NCBI GenBank assembly: GCA_900315125.1
Contig: OMXT01000080.1
Span: 1 to 60,670 of the forward strand
Direction of reading: 5' to 3'
Length of the DNA stretch: 60,670 nucleotides
From: an uncultured Eubacteriales bacterium
GTDB taxonomy: Bacteria > Bacillota > Clostridia > Peptostreptococcales > Anaerovoracaceae
In this document: positions 1 through 8,324 of the stretch, one piece after another
How positions within the stretch are numbered: position 1 is the stretch's first letter
Layout of the letters: each line of letters starts with the position of its first letter
Notes under the pieces: generated by a model
Databases searched by the model: none
What the model was told of the DNA's origin: nothing
Seen by the model: only the letters and a program-made list of their open reading frames with translations
Made by a program: the position numbers and the translations under genes

Positions 1-323
1 AGTTTTAGCCAAACATCATTATACTTGAAGATTAAGCTCTTGGCTCTTTTTATTTTTCTAATTTACACCATTATACAGGCATAACCTGATTCGACGGTCA
101 AGTTATATCGTTCAGCCCTGAAATCATGAAATAATATACTCTAAGTGACAAACTTACTGCAAAGTGCGCCTAAAGTTATATCAATAAGGCTAGAAATCTT
201 AATTCTGATATAACGAGCACCTGTCAGGAATGATAGAAATTATATCAGAAATGTCGGTAAGCCAATAATAATATAACTTCTGATCCGATTTATGCTATTA
301 TCAGATGACCCGGCCGCCTGCCG
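1..323. other. AT-rich intergenic region, no gene seen
   Basis: No coding sequence, RNA gene or clear Rho-independent terminator is visible. The stretch is much richer in A+T than the genes to its right and holds several GTTATATC or GATATAAC words in alternating orientation, listed as a separate repeat. An exact 11-bp inverted repeat (TTCTGATATAA at 203-213, TTATATCAGAA at 240-250) could fold into a hairpin on either strand. It follows the 3' end of the glycosylase gene, so it may hold regulatory DNA for a gene left of the window. Confidence 0.6.
103..276. repeat. Three TTATATC inverted dyads with 23-24 bp spacers
   Basis: The middle dyad is exact: TTATATC at 176-182, 24 bp, then GATATAA at 207-213. 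The flanking two are imperfect: TTATATC at 103-109 with AATATAC at 133-139, and TTATATC at 240-246 with AATATAA at 270-276, each with a 23-bp spacer. The half-sites from 175 onward recur every 31-32 bp, close to three helical turns. This looks like a protein-binding array, but the binding protein is not identifiable here. Confidence 0.5.
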
Positions 324-1157
324 TCATGCCCGTGACCGCGCCTGATAAAACAGATACTGCTGGGCGAACCCGCCAAGACTCCCAAACTGCCGCCGGGCGA
401 AGTCCCGCATCCCTGAAACATCCTTCTCATCGAATCCGTAAGCATCATGCATCACCCTGCGCATCCATACGTCCACCGGAAAGCACTGGTATTGCTGCAT
501 ACCGAACAGGAGGATGCAGTCCGCCACCTTGGGACCCACACCAGGCAGCCGGCGCAGCTCCTCCTCATTTTCCGGCAGTCCCTCCGACGCAACACGTCTG
601 GCTGTTCCTATAATATATTTCGCCCGATACCCCAGACGCACCGGCGCCAGGTCCCTCGGCTCCATTTCCGCGAGCCGCTCCGCAGAAGGGATTCCATGGG
701 TATACAAAGCCCCGGCTTGCCAGTCCGCCGGCACGTCCAGCGGCTTCCCCGTCAGATCGCACAGCCGCTCAATGCAGCCCCGGATCCGGGGAATGTTGTT
801 ATTCTGAGATATGATAAAGGAAACAATGGTTTCCCACAGATCCTGCCGCAGTATTCGTATGCCGCTGCCGAAGGCGACAGCCTTAGCCATGACCGGATCT
901 CCCTCCGAAAGGCGGGCGCGAATCGCGCCGTAATCCCGGTCCAGATCCAGGTAGCCCCGCCAGAAAGTCTGAAACTCCGATTCCGTGCAGGGACTGATAG
1001 CCAGCCGCCCCTCATCCAGTCGGACAGAAGCGGCGCGGCCTCCGGCCGCGCCGTTCCAGCTCCCGTCCGGCATCTTCGTCCAGCGGAAACACTGACCGCA
1101 GTCAAATGTCTGATCCAGATCCAGATCCGTAATATGATCAATAGAAAAAACATCCAT
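324..1157 (-). CDS. ogg: 8-oxoguanine DNA glycosylase (OGG/AlkA family)
   Basis: Base-excision repair glycosylase expected to remove 8-oxoguanine and nick the strand by beta-elimination. The N-terminal domain begins with the FDCGQCFRW stretch typical of OGG1-type enzymes. A helix-hairpin-helix follows near residue 205 (LPGVGPKVADC), whose lysine is the family's Schiff-base nucleophile, and about 19 residues later FPVDVW supplies the catalytic aspartate. About 277 residues, as for bacterial family members. The ATG used lies three codons inside a possible GTG start at 1166; neither has a strong ribosome-binding site. It follows the P-loop/Asp23 gene by 24 bp on the same strand and is probably cotranscribed. 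The family is clear; exact lesion preference is inferred. Confidence 0.88.
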   Translation of the reverse strand: MDVFSIDHITDLDLDQTFDCGQCFRWTKMPDGSWNGAAGGRAASVRLDEGRLAISPCTESEFQTFWRGYLDLDRDYGAIRARLSEGDPVMAKAVAFGSGIRILRQDLWETIVSFIISQNNNIPRIRGCIERLCDLTGKPLDVPADWQAGALYTHGIPSAERLAEMEPRDLAPVRLGYRAKYIIGTARRVASEGLPENEEELRRLPGVGPKVADCILLFGMQQYQCFPVDVWMRRVMHDAYGFDEKDVSGMRDFARRQFGSLGGFAQQYLFYQARSRA

Positions 1158-1181
1158 AGAAAGCACCCGTCAGTACAGCCC

Positions 1182-2003
1182 TCACACGATCTGCTTAATA
1201 TCCACGTTCACCCGAACCACGTTAAACGCCGTCATAGACTCGATCTGCTTCGCCAGCTCGTGCTGAAAGTCCGCAGCGTGCTCCCAGATGCCGGGAGAAT
1301 AGGTCATAGCCAGCGAAACCTCCACGTTCAGCGAGTCCGGCGCCGTATTCTCGTAAATCTTCAGGACCCGGTCCACGCCGGGAGACCGGCGGCCGAGGAT
1401 CTGGGCAATGTCAGAGATGACTTTGTCCGAAATATAAAACTCCCCGAGATAGCTGTACGTAGGCCGGACCACCGTACGCTCCGCCGCGGCGCCTTCGCCC
1501 TTCACCGTCCCGCCGAACAGACCGCTTCGGAATATTTTCAGCGGATCCATAAAATATCCGGCGAAGTCCCGCTTCAGCTGCAGCGTCGGCACAGGGATGA
1601 CGTGCTTCCCCTGCAGGGTGCGCTGGCGTTCCGCAATCTTCCGGTCCTCCTCCGTAGTGATGTCCTCGATATGAATCCGCTCCGAGACCGCCGGAAGTTC
1701 CAGCCGCGCAACGATCCGGTCTGCCATCTTATCCGATGTGCCGATGACCAGGATGCTCTCCGGCTCCAGTTCCCGGATCCGGCGGCGCACGGAGTCACAG
1801 TGCTCATCGGTGGTAAAAAGAGCGGTCTTGATGGCGCCCACCTTGGTCTTCTGACGCTTGGCGGATATGCCCGCTTCTACTTTATTCCGGAATATAAACA
1901 GGCCGTCATCTATGATGCTCACGATATTCTTTTCCTGGCACAAAGCCATGGCCTGGTAGCTTTTTCCCGTTCCTGCCGGACCGGTGAGGGAGTAAACTTT
2001 CAT
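1182..2003 (-). CDS. P-loop NTPase fused to an Asp23/Gls24-like domain
   Basis: A 273-residue protein of unknown role. It opens with a Walker A motif, SLTGPAGTGKSYQ, and a short nucleotide-binding region through about residue 150 that lacks an obvious standard Walker B. The last ~110 residues resemble the Asp23/Gls24 envelope-stress family: a beta-rich segment (GEFYISDKVISDIAQI) followed by the closing pattern in which a conserved helix leads into VVRVNVDIK. The start is ATG at 2003, next to the divergent ferredoxin promoter. No signal peptide or membrane segment is seen. Asp23-family proteins often link to the envelope or to RNA and cell-shape functions, but nothing here fixes a function. 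Confidence 0.6.
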   Translation of the reverse strand: MKVYSLTGPAGTGKSYQAMALCQEKNIVSIIDDGLFIFRNKVEAGISAKRQKTKVGAIKTALFTTDEHCDSVRRRIRELEPESILVIGTSDKMADRIVARLELPAVSERIHIEDITTEEDRKIAERQRTLQGKHVIPVPTLQLKRDFAGYFMDPLKIFRSGLFGGTVKGEGAAAERTVVRPTYSYLGEFYISDKVISDIAQILGRRSPGVDRVLKIYENTAPDSLNVEVSLAMTYSPGIWEHAADFQHELAKQIESMTAFNVVRVNVDIKQIV

Positions 2004-2004
2004 C

Positions 2005-2033
2005 TTTACTATTCTATGCCTTTCTGATATAAT
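2005..2033 (+). promoter_or_regulatory. Probable sigma-70 promoter of the ferredoxin gene
   Basis: A TATAAT at 2028-2033 is preceded by TTTACT at 2005-2010 with a 17-bp spacer. It lies immediately upstream of the ferredoxin ribosome-binding site region and overlaps the start region of the divergent P-loop gene. Confidence 0.55.
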
Positions 2034-2093
2034 CGGTTTAGAATCTAAGTTGATTCCAACTAGACATGTCTATTTTTAAAGGAGGATTTTAAC

Positions 2094-2264
2094 ATGGCTT
2101 ATCAGATTTCAGACGATTGCATCAGCTGTGGTGCATGTGCAGCAGAGTGTCCTACAGAAGCGATTTCTGAGGGTGCAGACAAGTACGTTATCGACGCTGA
2201 GAAGTGCATCGACTGCGGTTCCTGCGCAGAAGCATGTCCGGTAGACGCTCCGAAGGAAGCATAA
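2094..2264 (+). CDS. 2[4Fe-4S] ferredoxin
   Basis: A 56-residue clostridial-type ferredoxin carrying low-potential electrons between fermentation enzymes. Two cluster-binding motifs are complete: [12 protein letters not shown] near residue 9 and [12 protein letters not shown] near residue 38, eight cysteines in all in the usual CxxCxxCxxxCP pattern, arranged as two pseudo-symmetric halves. A strong AAAGGAGGA sits 8-10 nt before the ATG. It has its own promoter-like sequence upstream and a large hairpin terminator downstream, so it is likely a single-gene, highly expressed transcript. Length matches the family. Confidence 0.95.
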   Translation: MAYQISDDCISCGACAAECPTEAISEGADKYVIDAEKCIDCGSCAEACPVDAPKEA

Positions 2265-2340
2265 CTTACCTGCGGACTGCCGGCAGGCAGCGGATGATCG
2301 TCCGAACCGCCTGCTATGACAGCGTTTATTATGAGAAACT

Positions 2341-2394
2341 GAGACTGTCCTTTCGAGGAGTTTTCTCCTCTGAAAGAGACAGTCTCTTTCTTTT
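2341..2394 (+). terminator. Rho-independent terminator after ferredoxin
   Basis: GAGACTGTC pairs with GACAGTCTC and an inner GAGGAG/CTCCTC stem closes on a TTTT loop; the hairpin is followed by TTTCTTTT. It lies about 80 bp after the ferredoxin stop and before the convergent rex gene. Confidence 0.85.
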
Positions 2395-2477
2395 GCCCGC
2401 TTCTGTCCCGCATGTTCCGCGTTTATTTCACATTTTGATACTGCCGGCTGCTGTACAGTCCTGCGCCGCCGTATCAG

Positions 2478-3158
2478 CTACAGTTCTTCCTTCGCTTCCC
2501 TTGCCGCCTTCTGCGCCGCTTCCTTCTTCGCGATGTCATTCATATGATAAGCCAGGGAATGGAGGCTGTCCGACAGGTGGACAACTTCCAGCGCCACATG
2601 GCTGGGCACTTCAATATCCGTCGGAGCGAAATTCCAGATCCCCTTGATGCCCGCGAAGGACAGCTTGTCCGCTACTTCCTGGGCTGCTTCCTTCGTTACG
2701 CAGATGATGCCGATGTCTATTTCTTCCTCTTCCACGTATTCTACGATGTTCTCATAATCCAGGATGTCTATGCCGTCCATATCCTTGCCAATCAGGTTCG
2801 GGTTGATGTCGAAGGCTGCGCACACCTTAAATCCCTGCTTATGGAAATGGGTATACTTGGCGATGGCCTGCCCCAGATTGCCTGCGCCCACGATGACCAT
2901 CCGATACTCCTTGTCCAGCCCGAGGATCGCGCTGATCTCCTTATAGAGCCCGTCGACGCTGTAGCCGTAGCCCTGCTGGCCGAACCCGCCGAAATTATTC
3001 AGATCCTGGCGGATCTGCGACGCCGTGTAGCCGATCAGATTGCTGAATTCCTTGGAACTGATCTTTTCCACGCCTTTCTTCTTCAGCTCGATCAGATACC
3101 GCCTGTATCTGGGGAGCCTCTTAATTACCGCATTAGAAATCTTGGTGTTCTTCGCCAT
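2478..3158 (-). CDS. rex: Redox-sensing transcriptional repressor Rex
   Basis: NADH/NAD+-responsive repressor of fermentative and redox genes in Gram-positive bacteria. The N-terminal winged helix spans roughly residues 1-75 (including SSKEFSNLIGYTASQIRQD and the conserved glycine-rich FGGFGQQGYGY), followed by a Rossmann domain with VGAGNLGQAIA and a C-terminal swap helix. The tail is somewhat extended and lysine/alanine-rich. The start chosen is the ATG preceded by AGGGGTGAA; an upstream in-frame extension of 17 codons looks unlike the family. It lies downstream of acpP on the same strand but is separated by an acpP terminator, so it may have its own promoter. Confidence 0.95.
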   Translation of the reverse strand: MAKNTKISNAVIKRLPRYRRYLIELKKKGVEKISSKEFSNLIGYTASQIRQDLNNFGGFGQQGYGYSVDGLYKEISAILGLDKEYRMVIVGAGNLGQAIAKYTHFHKQGFKVCAAFDINPNLIGKDMDGIDILDYENIVEYVEEEEIDIGIICVTKEAAQEVADKLSFAGIKGIWNFAPTDIEVPSHVALEVVHLSDSLHSLAYHMNDIAKKEAAQKAAREAKEEL

Positions 3159-3207
3159 AACTTTCACCCCTGTTCCCTGCAGCGAGGGCCATGCAGCTCC
3201 CGCATAC

Positions 3208-3231
3208 ACAAAAACCCGCCTGCCGGCGGGT
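3208..3231 (-). terminator. Rho-independent terminator after acpP
   Basis: On the minus strand ACCCGCC-GGCA-GGCGGGT forms a perfect 7-bp stem followed by TTTTT. It lies about 10 bp past the acpP stop codon, between acpP and rex. Confidence 0.85.
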
Positions 3232-3242
3232 CTATCTGCTGG

Positions 3243-3476
3243 TTATTCTCCCAGCTTTTCATCCACATACTTGACAAGATCGCCGACGAGCTGGAACTTC
3301 TCAGCCTCTTCATCCGGGATCTCCAGGTCAAATTCCTCCTCGATCGCCATGATGATCTCTACTGCGTCCAGCGAATCCGCCTCAAGATCCTTCATCAGGT
3401 TTGTATCCATTGTAACCATCGATTCGTCAACGCCCAGCTGCTCCACGATGATGTCTCTTACTCTCTCGAAAGTCAT
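3243..3476 (-). CDS. acpP: Acyl carrier protein
   Basis: A 77-residue acidic carrier protein for fatty-acid synthesis. The phosphopantetheine attachment serine is visible in [10 protein letters not shown] near residue 37, within the usual four-helix sequence ending in DEKLGE. The start is the ATG behind CAGGAGGGTTACTT; an upstream methionine in the same frame would add 15 residues without a family match. It is not embedded in a fab operon here: rex lies downstream after a terminator and an ABC-F gene lies upstream on the same strand. Confidence 0.95.
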   Translation of the reverse strand: MTFERVRDIIVEQLGVDESMVTMDTNLMKDLEADSLDAVEIIMAIEEEFDLEIPDEEAEKFQLVGDLVKYVDEKLGE

Positions 3477-3584
3477 AAGTAACCCTCCTGTGAACTCCTT
3501 TAACACTGCGAACCGCGGCAACAGGTCCCCGGTTCACTGTCTTATTATAGAGTAGTCATTCTTCCATTGCAAGAAGAAATTAAC

Positions 3585-5651
3585 TTATTCCAGCTCCATC
3601 CACTGGTCGTAAACATATTCCAGTTCTTCCTGGTCCGCCTTCACCTGCTCATCCAGTTCCGTCAGTCTTCGGCTGTCCGAAAGGACTGCCGGCTGGCACA
3701 TCTCTTCCTGCAGGGCCGCGATCTCCGCCTCCAGCTCCTGAATGCGCTCCTCGCACTTCTGCTTTTCCCGGGCAAGGCGGCGCTCCTCCGCCTGCTTTTT
3801 CTTCTTGAGTTCTCTCTCCTGGGCCGCCGTGAGGCTCTTGCCCGCCCCGTCGTTTCCCACGAGACCGGAGGCTTTCTCCGCGTCGTGGAGCCCATCTAAC
3901 AAAGCCCTGTTCGCCCGCTGCGCAGCAGATCCGCCTGCCGCTTCCGCCGCCGGCGTATTCTGTTTCTGCTGTTCCTGCGCCAGCTCCCGGGCGTACTTCC
4001 TGGCTGACTCTATGCTTGCTTTCTTCTCCTCGTAATAGTCATAGCCGCCCACGTATTCCGTGATCCCGCCGCTTTCCAGTTCAAAGATCCGAGTCGCCAC
4101 CTTGTTCAGGAAGTACCGGTCATGGGATACGGCGATCACCGTTCCGGGATATTCCTTCAGGGCATCCTCGAATACTTCTTTCGACGCGATGTCAAGATGG
4201 TTTGTGGGCTCGTCCAGCACCAGCACATTGGTCCCCGCAAGCATGAGCTTCAGCAGGGCGAGCCGTGCCTTCTCCCCGCCGGACAGGTCGCCCACCCGGA
4301 CGCCCACCTGATCCGCGGTAAACAGGAACCGTCCGAGGAATCCCCGGATCTCCCCGTCCTTGTAGAGGCGGTAGGAATCATGTACCTCGTCCATCACCGT
4401 CTTATTGTCATCCAGCTGATCCTGCCGCTGGTCGTAATAACCGAATGTCACATGATGACCGGGCTTGATATATCCCGTATCCGGGGTCAGTTCCCCCATC
4501 ATCATCCGAAGGAGGGTGGTCTTGCCGATGCCGTTGGGGCCGACGATACAGATACGCTCGCCCCTTTTAATATCGAAGTTCACATCGTGAAACAGCTCCC
4601 GCCGATTCATCCCGATGCCGAAGGACTTGGACAGATCCTCTCCGTAGATCACATCACCGCCGCTCTGATATTCCTGATGAAAGCTCATGCGCACAGAGCC
4701 CAGTTCCGACTCGGGCCTGTCCAGCCGTTCGATCTGTGCCAGCCTCTTTTCCCGAGACGCCGCCCGCTTCGCCAGATGCTCCGTACCCCGTTCCTTGAAC
4801 CTTCGGATCATGTCCTCCTGGCGGCGGATCTCCTCCTGCTGCCTGCTGTAGGCTTTCAGGTCCGCTTCTCTCTGAGCTTTCTTCTTCTGCGCGTATTCCG
4901 TGTAGTTTCCGTTGTAGCACGTCATGTGATGGCGCTCCACCTCGAAGATCCGGGTCGCCAGCTGGTCCAGAAAATACCGGTCGTGGGATACCATGATGAT
5001 CGTTCCCCGGTAGCTTTTCAGGAACTGCTCCAGCCACTTGAGCATGCCGATATCCAGATGGTTCGTGGGCTCGTCCAGCATCAGCACGTCCGGATGTTCC
5101 ATCAGAAGGCATGCCAGGGCCAGCCGGGTCCGCTCCCCGCCGGACAGTGTGGAGATCTGCTTATCGTAGTAATCTTCTCCAAAAGCCATGCTGGTCAGGA
5201 TGCCCTTCATCTCACTCTGGTAGCTGAATCCCCCTTCTTCCCGGTACCGGTCCTGGAGGGTGCCCAGCTGCTCCATGGTCCGCCGGTAATCCTCTCCTTC
5301 TGTGTTCCCGGCTGATGCCATGGCGGCTACCCGGTCCGACAGCTGGTGGATCCGCTCTTCCATTTCTTTAAATGGCTGATAGATCCGTTTCACCTCGGCC
5401 AGGAGGGTGCTCCCGGGATCAAAGTCATCTTTCTGCCGCAGATACCCTACAGTAATATCGCCGGAAACGAAGTACTGGCCGCTGTCCGCGCTGTCATTTC
5501 CCGTGATGATATTCAGCAGTGTGCTCTTTCCCGCGCCGTTGGCTCCTACGATGCCCACCCGGTCTCCTTCATTTACGTGAAAGGAGATCCGGTCAAGGAT
5601 CACATCGGTCCCGTAGGCTTTGGATATTTCTGTTGCGCTGAGTACGATCAT
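3585..5651 (-). CDS. ABC-F family ATPase (Uup/YdiF-like)
   Basis: A soluble duplicated ABC ATPase of the ABC-F group, which acts on the ribosome in translation rather than in transport. Both halves are intact: GANGAGKS and GPNGIGKT Walker A motifs, LSGGERTRLALA and LSGGEKARLALL signatures, and two copies of LDEPTNHLDI. There are no membrane segments. The interdomain linker is charged, and the last ~110 residues form a lysine/glutamate-rich coiled coil as in Uup/YdiF. Start ATG with AGGAGAA close upstream. It follows tsaD by 18 bp and is probably the last gene of the t6A operon. Which ABC-F subgroup, and whether it confers antibiotic protection, cannot be told from sequence inspection. Confidence 0.9.
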   Translation of the reverse strand: MIVLSATEISKAYGTDVILDRISFHVNEGDRVGIVGANGAGKSTLLNIITGNDSADSGQYFVSGDITVGYLRQKDDFDPGSTLLAEVKRIYQPFKEMEERIHQLSDRVAAMASAGNTEGEDYRRTMEQLGTLQDRYREEGGFSYQSEMKGILTSMAFGEDYYDKQISTLSGGERTRLALACLLMEHPDVLMLDEPTNHLDIGMLKWLEQFLKSYRGTIIMVSHDRYFLDQLATRIFEVERHHMTCYNGNYTEYAQKKKAQREADLKAYSRQQEEIRRQEDMIRRFKERGTEHLAKRAASREKRLAQIERLDRPESELGSVRMSFHQEYQSGGDVIYGEDLSKSFGIGMNRRELFHDVNFDIKRGERICIVGPNGIGKTTLLRMMMGELTPDTGYIKPGHHVTFGYYDQRQDQLDDNKTVMDEVHDSYRLYKDGEIRGFLGRFLFTADQVGVRVGDLSGGEKARLALLKLMLAGTNVLVLDEPTNHLDIASKEVFEDALKEYPGTVIAVSHDRYFLNKVATRIFELESGGITEYVGGYDYYEEKKASIESARKYARELAQEQQKQNTPAAEAAGGSAAQRANRALLDGLHDAEKASGLVGNDGAGKSLTAAQERELKKKKQAEERRLAREKQKCEERIQELEAEIAALQEEMCQPAVLSDSRRLTELDEQVKADQEELEYVYDQWMELE

Positions 5652-5669
5652 TATTTCTCCTGTCAGTAG

Positions 5670-6686
5670 TTAAAGAGGAAGGCTGGCGTAAGCATCCAGA
5701 TCCAGTCCGTCTGCCCCCTGCTTCCTGTATTTATAATAGGCGGCTGCCGCGATCATTGCCCCGTTGTCTGTACAGAGTACCGGCTCCGGAACATAGAGCC
5801 GGATTCCCTTCTTTCTGCATGCTTCGCCCAGCTGCTCCCTGAGGTGGGAATTGGCCGCCACGCCGCCGGCCATAACAAGGCGGTCCGCCTTTGTCCGGGA
5901 AGCGGCCAGCATGGCTTTGTCCACGAGGACGTCGATCATGGCCTGCTGGAAGCTTGCGCAGAGGTCCGGCACGGAGATCTCCCGCTTCGCCATTCTCTCT
6001 TTATTGATATAGTTCAGTACCTGGGTCTTCAGCCCGCTGAAGCTGAAGTCCAGGCTGCCCTTCTCCAGATAGACCCGCTTAAAATGAACGGCTTCCGGAT
6101 CGCCGTCCCGGGACGCCTTATCCACCTTGGGTCCGCCGGGGTAGCCCAGACCGATGACCCGCGCCACCTTGTCGTAGGCTTCGCCTACCGCGTCGTCCCT
6201 GGTGCTCCCGAGAACGCGGCACTCATTGTAATCCGTGACCTGGACGATGTTCGTATGGCCGCCGGAGACGATCAGAGCCAGAAAAGGGGGCTCCAGATCG
6301 GGAAATGCGAGATAATTGGCGCTGACGTGACCGTGCATGTGATTGACGCCCACAAGGGGGATGCCTGTCGCGAAGGACAGCGCCTTGGCCGTTGCCACGC
6401 CGATGACGACGGCGCCGATGAGACCGGGCCCGTTCGTGACACCGATAAGATCGATGTCGCACAGCTCGACATTCGCTTCTGCCAGTGCCTGCTCCAGCAC
6501 GCCGTTTATGTTCTCCAGATGCTTGCGGGAAGCAATTTCCGGGACGACGCCGCCGTATTTGGTGTGAACGGCGATCTGGGAGGAGATCACATCGCTGAGC
6601 AGTTCTCTCCCGTCTGCGGTGACCGCGATGGACGTCTCATCGCAGCTTGTCTCTATTCCAAGTGTAAGAAATTTTCCGTTCTTCAT
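5670..6686 (-). CDS. tsaD: tRNA t6A37 threonylcarbamoyltransferase TsaD
   Basis: Catalytic subunit that transfers threonylcarbamoyl from the AMP adduct to A37 of ANN-decoding tRNAs. The ASKHA fold begins with LGIETSCDETSIA; the metal-binding HMHGH and the glycine-rich VSGGHTNI, GGPKVDK, FSGLKT, MAGGVAANSHLR and DNGAMIA motifs are all present. The 338-residue form starts at the ATG after GGAAGGAAGTC; an upstream 16-codon extension is discarded. The partners tsaB and tsaE lie upstream in the same operon, so all three dedicated subunits except TsaC are here. Confidence 0.96.
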   Translation of the reverse strand: MKNGKFLTLGIETSCDETSIAVTADGRELLSDVISSQIAVHTKYGGVVPEIASRKHLENINGVLEQALAEANVELCDIDLIGVTNGPGLIGAVVIGVATAKALSFATGIPLVGVNHMHGHVSANYLAFPDLEPPFLALIVSGGHTNIVQVTDYNECRVLGSTRDDAVGEAYDKVARVIGLGYPGGPKVDKASRDGDPEAVHFKRVYLEKGSLDFSFSGLKTQVLNYINKERMAKREISVPDLCASFQQAMIDVLVDKAMLAASRTKADRLVMAGGVAANSHLREQLGEACRKKGIRLYVPEPVLCTDNGAMIAAAAYYKYRKQGADGLDLDAYASLPL

Positions 6687-6702
6687 TGACTTCCTTCCCT
6701 TA

Positions 6703-7194
6703 TCAGGACAGCTCCTCCGACGGGCTGGGATCACCGATGCGCCACATGATCATGGCGTCCTCCCCGTCCTCGTAATAGTGTGGCCGTATGCCCGCACTGC
6801 GAAATCCCATCTTCTCATAAAGGCCGATGGCGGGCTCATTGCTCACCCGCACTTCCAGCGTATGGCTCTTGACCCCTTTGCCCGTGGTGACCTCGATCAG
6901 CGTATGGAGCAGAAGCATGCCCAGGTGTTTGCGCCGGAATTCCGGACGAACAGCCACATTGTTTATATATCCCTCATCATCCACGCACCAGATATCCACA
7001 TATCCCATGATCGTTCCCTCCCTGTTCTGGGCAACGATTATGGTAGCCGCTGGATTCTCTTCTATGTCGTGGAGCAGGGATTCCCTGCTCCATGGTGCGG
7101 AGAAACATTCCTTTTCGATTTCAGCCAGCTCGTCCGAGTCCTGGGGACGGGCTTTCCTGATAACGATCGCACTCATTATTTTCTCGCCTGCCAT
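6703..7194 (-). CDS. rimI: GNAT N-acetyltransferase, RimI-like
   Basis: A 163-residue GNAT acetyltransferase of the RimI group, which in model bacteria acetylates the N-terminus of ribosomal protein S18. The acetyl-CoA region reads INNVAVRPEFRRKHLGMLLL, followed by NEPAIGLYEKMGFR, both standard GNAT motifs. The start used overlaps the tsaB stop as TAATG, which suggests translational coupling; an inner ATG at 7176 would give 157 residues. Its position between tsaB and tsaD is common in Firmicutes. Substrate is inferred from family and context only. Confidence 0.88.
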   Translation of the reverse strand: MAGEKIMSAIVIRKARPQDSDELAEIEKECFSAPWSRESLLHDIEENPAATIIVAQNREGTIMGYVDIWCVDDEGYINNVAVRPEFRRKHLGMLLLHTLIEVTTGKGVKSHTLEVRVSNEPAIGLYEKMGFRSAGIRPHYYEDGEDAMIMWRIGDPSPSEELS

Positions 7195-7916
7195 TACATA
7201 TTCCTGAATTTCGCCATTTTCGCGGCCCGTGCCCTGGCCAGAGAACCGTCCTCCAGCCGCTGCTCCGCCTCGGTCCTTCTCATGTAGAGCGGGAGCAGCT
7301 CTTCCCATGTGCATGTGCCGCCTTCCGCAAGCTTCTGCGCGGCAAACCGCGCTGCAAGAGCCGCATTCTGGTAACGCTGTTCCTTCGGCGCCCATTCATA
7401 CGCCCACAGCTGATCGCCGTAGGCGTCGATCCCATCGCCGTAAAATATTACGTCTTTCAAATCGCGCTCCCGGATCACATCCAGCACATCGGTAAGCATA
7501 TAGGGACCCGGTTCCATGACCGTGCTCCCCTCTGCTCCGTACACAGCTCCGTATACCTGTCCCCGCCGGGCATTGAATATGACCGCCAGAGGATGCTCCC
7601 CGTCAGCAATGAGACGGAACATCTCCAGCGTAGGAACAGACACACAGGGCACGTTCAGAGCCTGAGCCACAGCCCGTGCGCTGGAAACGCCGATCCGGAT
7701 GCCTGTGAAGGAGCCCGGACCTGCGCTGGCGGCCACAGCCGCCAGGTCACGGGGAGCAAGGCTTTGTTCCTTAAGAAGCTTCTGCGTCAGGACCATGAGA
7801 TTCTTCAGATGCTCCATGGGCGCCAGGGTGAACTCCATCCGGATCTCTCCCGTGTCCGTGTTCATGACCGCCGCGCTCCCCACAGGTCCCGTCGTGTCTA
7901 TGCTCAGAATGTACAT
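7194..7916 (-). CDS. tsaB: tRNA t6A biosynthesis protein TsaB
   Basis: Non-catalytic ASKHA-fold partner of TsaD needed for t6A37 formation. The N-terminal MYILSIDTTGPVGSAAV and the family-diagnostic AASAGPGSFTGIRIGVSSAR stretch near residue 65 are clear. 240 residues, normal for TsaB. Start ATG lies within the end of tsaE (13-bp overlap), and its stop overlaps the rimI start, so translation of tsaE-tsaB-rimI is probably coupled. One codon run (GAA CAA AGC C) carries a copy of the dispersed GGAACAAAGCC motif. Confidence 0.95.
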   Translation of the reverse strand: MYILSIDTTGPVGSAAVMNTDTGEIRMEFTLAPMEHLKNLMVLTQKLLKEQSLAPRDLAAVAASAGPGSFTGIRIGVSSARAVAQALNVPCVSVPTLEMFRLIADGEHPLAVIFNARRGQVYGAVYGAEGSTVMEPGPYMLTDVLDVIRERDLKDVIFYGDGIDAYGDQLWAYEWAPKEQRYQNAALAARFAAQKLAEGGTCTWEELLPLYMRRTEAEQRLEDGSLARARAAKMAKFRNM

Positions 7917-8323
7917 CTATATATCCTCTCCCCTTCTTTTTCGCCGTACTCAAGGAATATGCAGCGGGTGTCATCGGGCAGGATCTCCGCGATCTGATCC
8001 GCCCATTCTATGACGCAGACGCCCCCCGCGTCGAAGTACTCCTCCGCGCCGGTCTGGAACAGTTCCTCGCTGCTCTGAATCCTGTAAACATCAAAATGGA
8101 ACAGGGGCAGCCTGCCGCTGCGGTATTCTTTTACGATGGTGAACGTGGGACTGGTTATAGTCTCCTTTACTCCGAGGCCCTCGGCGATATACCGGGTCAG
8201 CGCCGTCTTGCCCGTACCCAGGTCACCGATGAGGGCGATGATGTCCCCGGGCTTCAGCTGACCGGCCAGTTCCATGCCGAAACGCCTCGTATCCTGTTCA
8301 TTTCTGATGATCACTTCTCGCAT
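7904..8323 (-). CDS. tsaE: tRNA t6A biosynthesis ATPase TsaE
   Basis: Small P-loop ATPase that resets the TsaB-TsaD complex during t6A synthesis. Walker A GDLGTGKTAL near residue 33, the SPTFTIVKEY stretch and the later FHFDVYRI are typical. 139 residues, normal length. The start follows the dipeptidase stop region by one base and its end overlaps tsaB, placing it in the operon dipeptidase-tsaE-tsaB-rimI-tsaD-ABC-F read on the minus strand. Confidence 0.95.
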   Translation of the reverse strand: MREVIIRNEQDTRRFGMELAGQLKPGDIIALIGDLGTGKTALTRYIAEGLGVKETITSPTFTIVKEYRSGRLPLFHFDVYRIQSSEELFQTGAEEYFDAGGVCVIEWADQIAEILPDDTRCIFLEYGEKEGERIYRCTF

Positions 8324-8324
8324 A

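Noticed and set aside
103..276. CRISPR array
   Set aside because: The repeated words are only 7-8 bp, alternate in orientation, and have no 25-35 bp direct repeat or cas genes nearby.
447..2027. Long plus-strand reading frame opposite the glycosylase and P-loop genes
   Set aside because: It lacks any family signature, its amino-acid composition is that of a GC-rich antisense frame, and the opposite strand carries two clear genes. The same applies to long frames at 4122-5315, 15140-16762, 20816-22768, 43682-45100 and 46744-48555.
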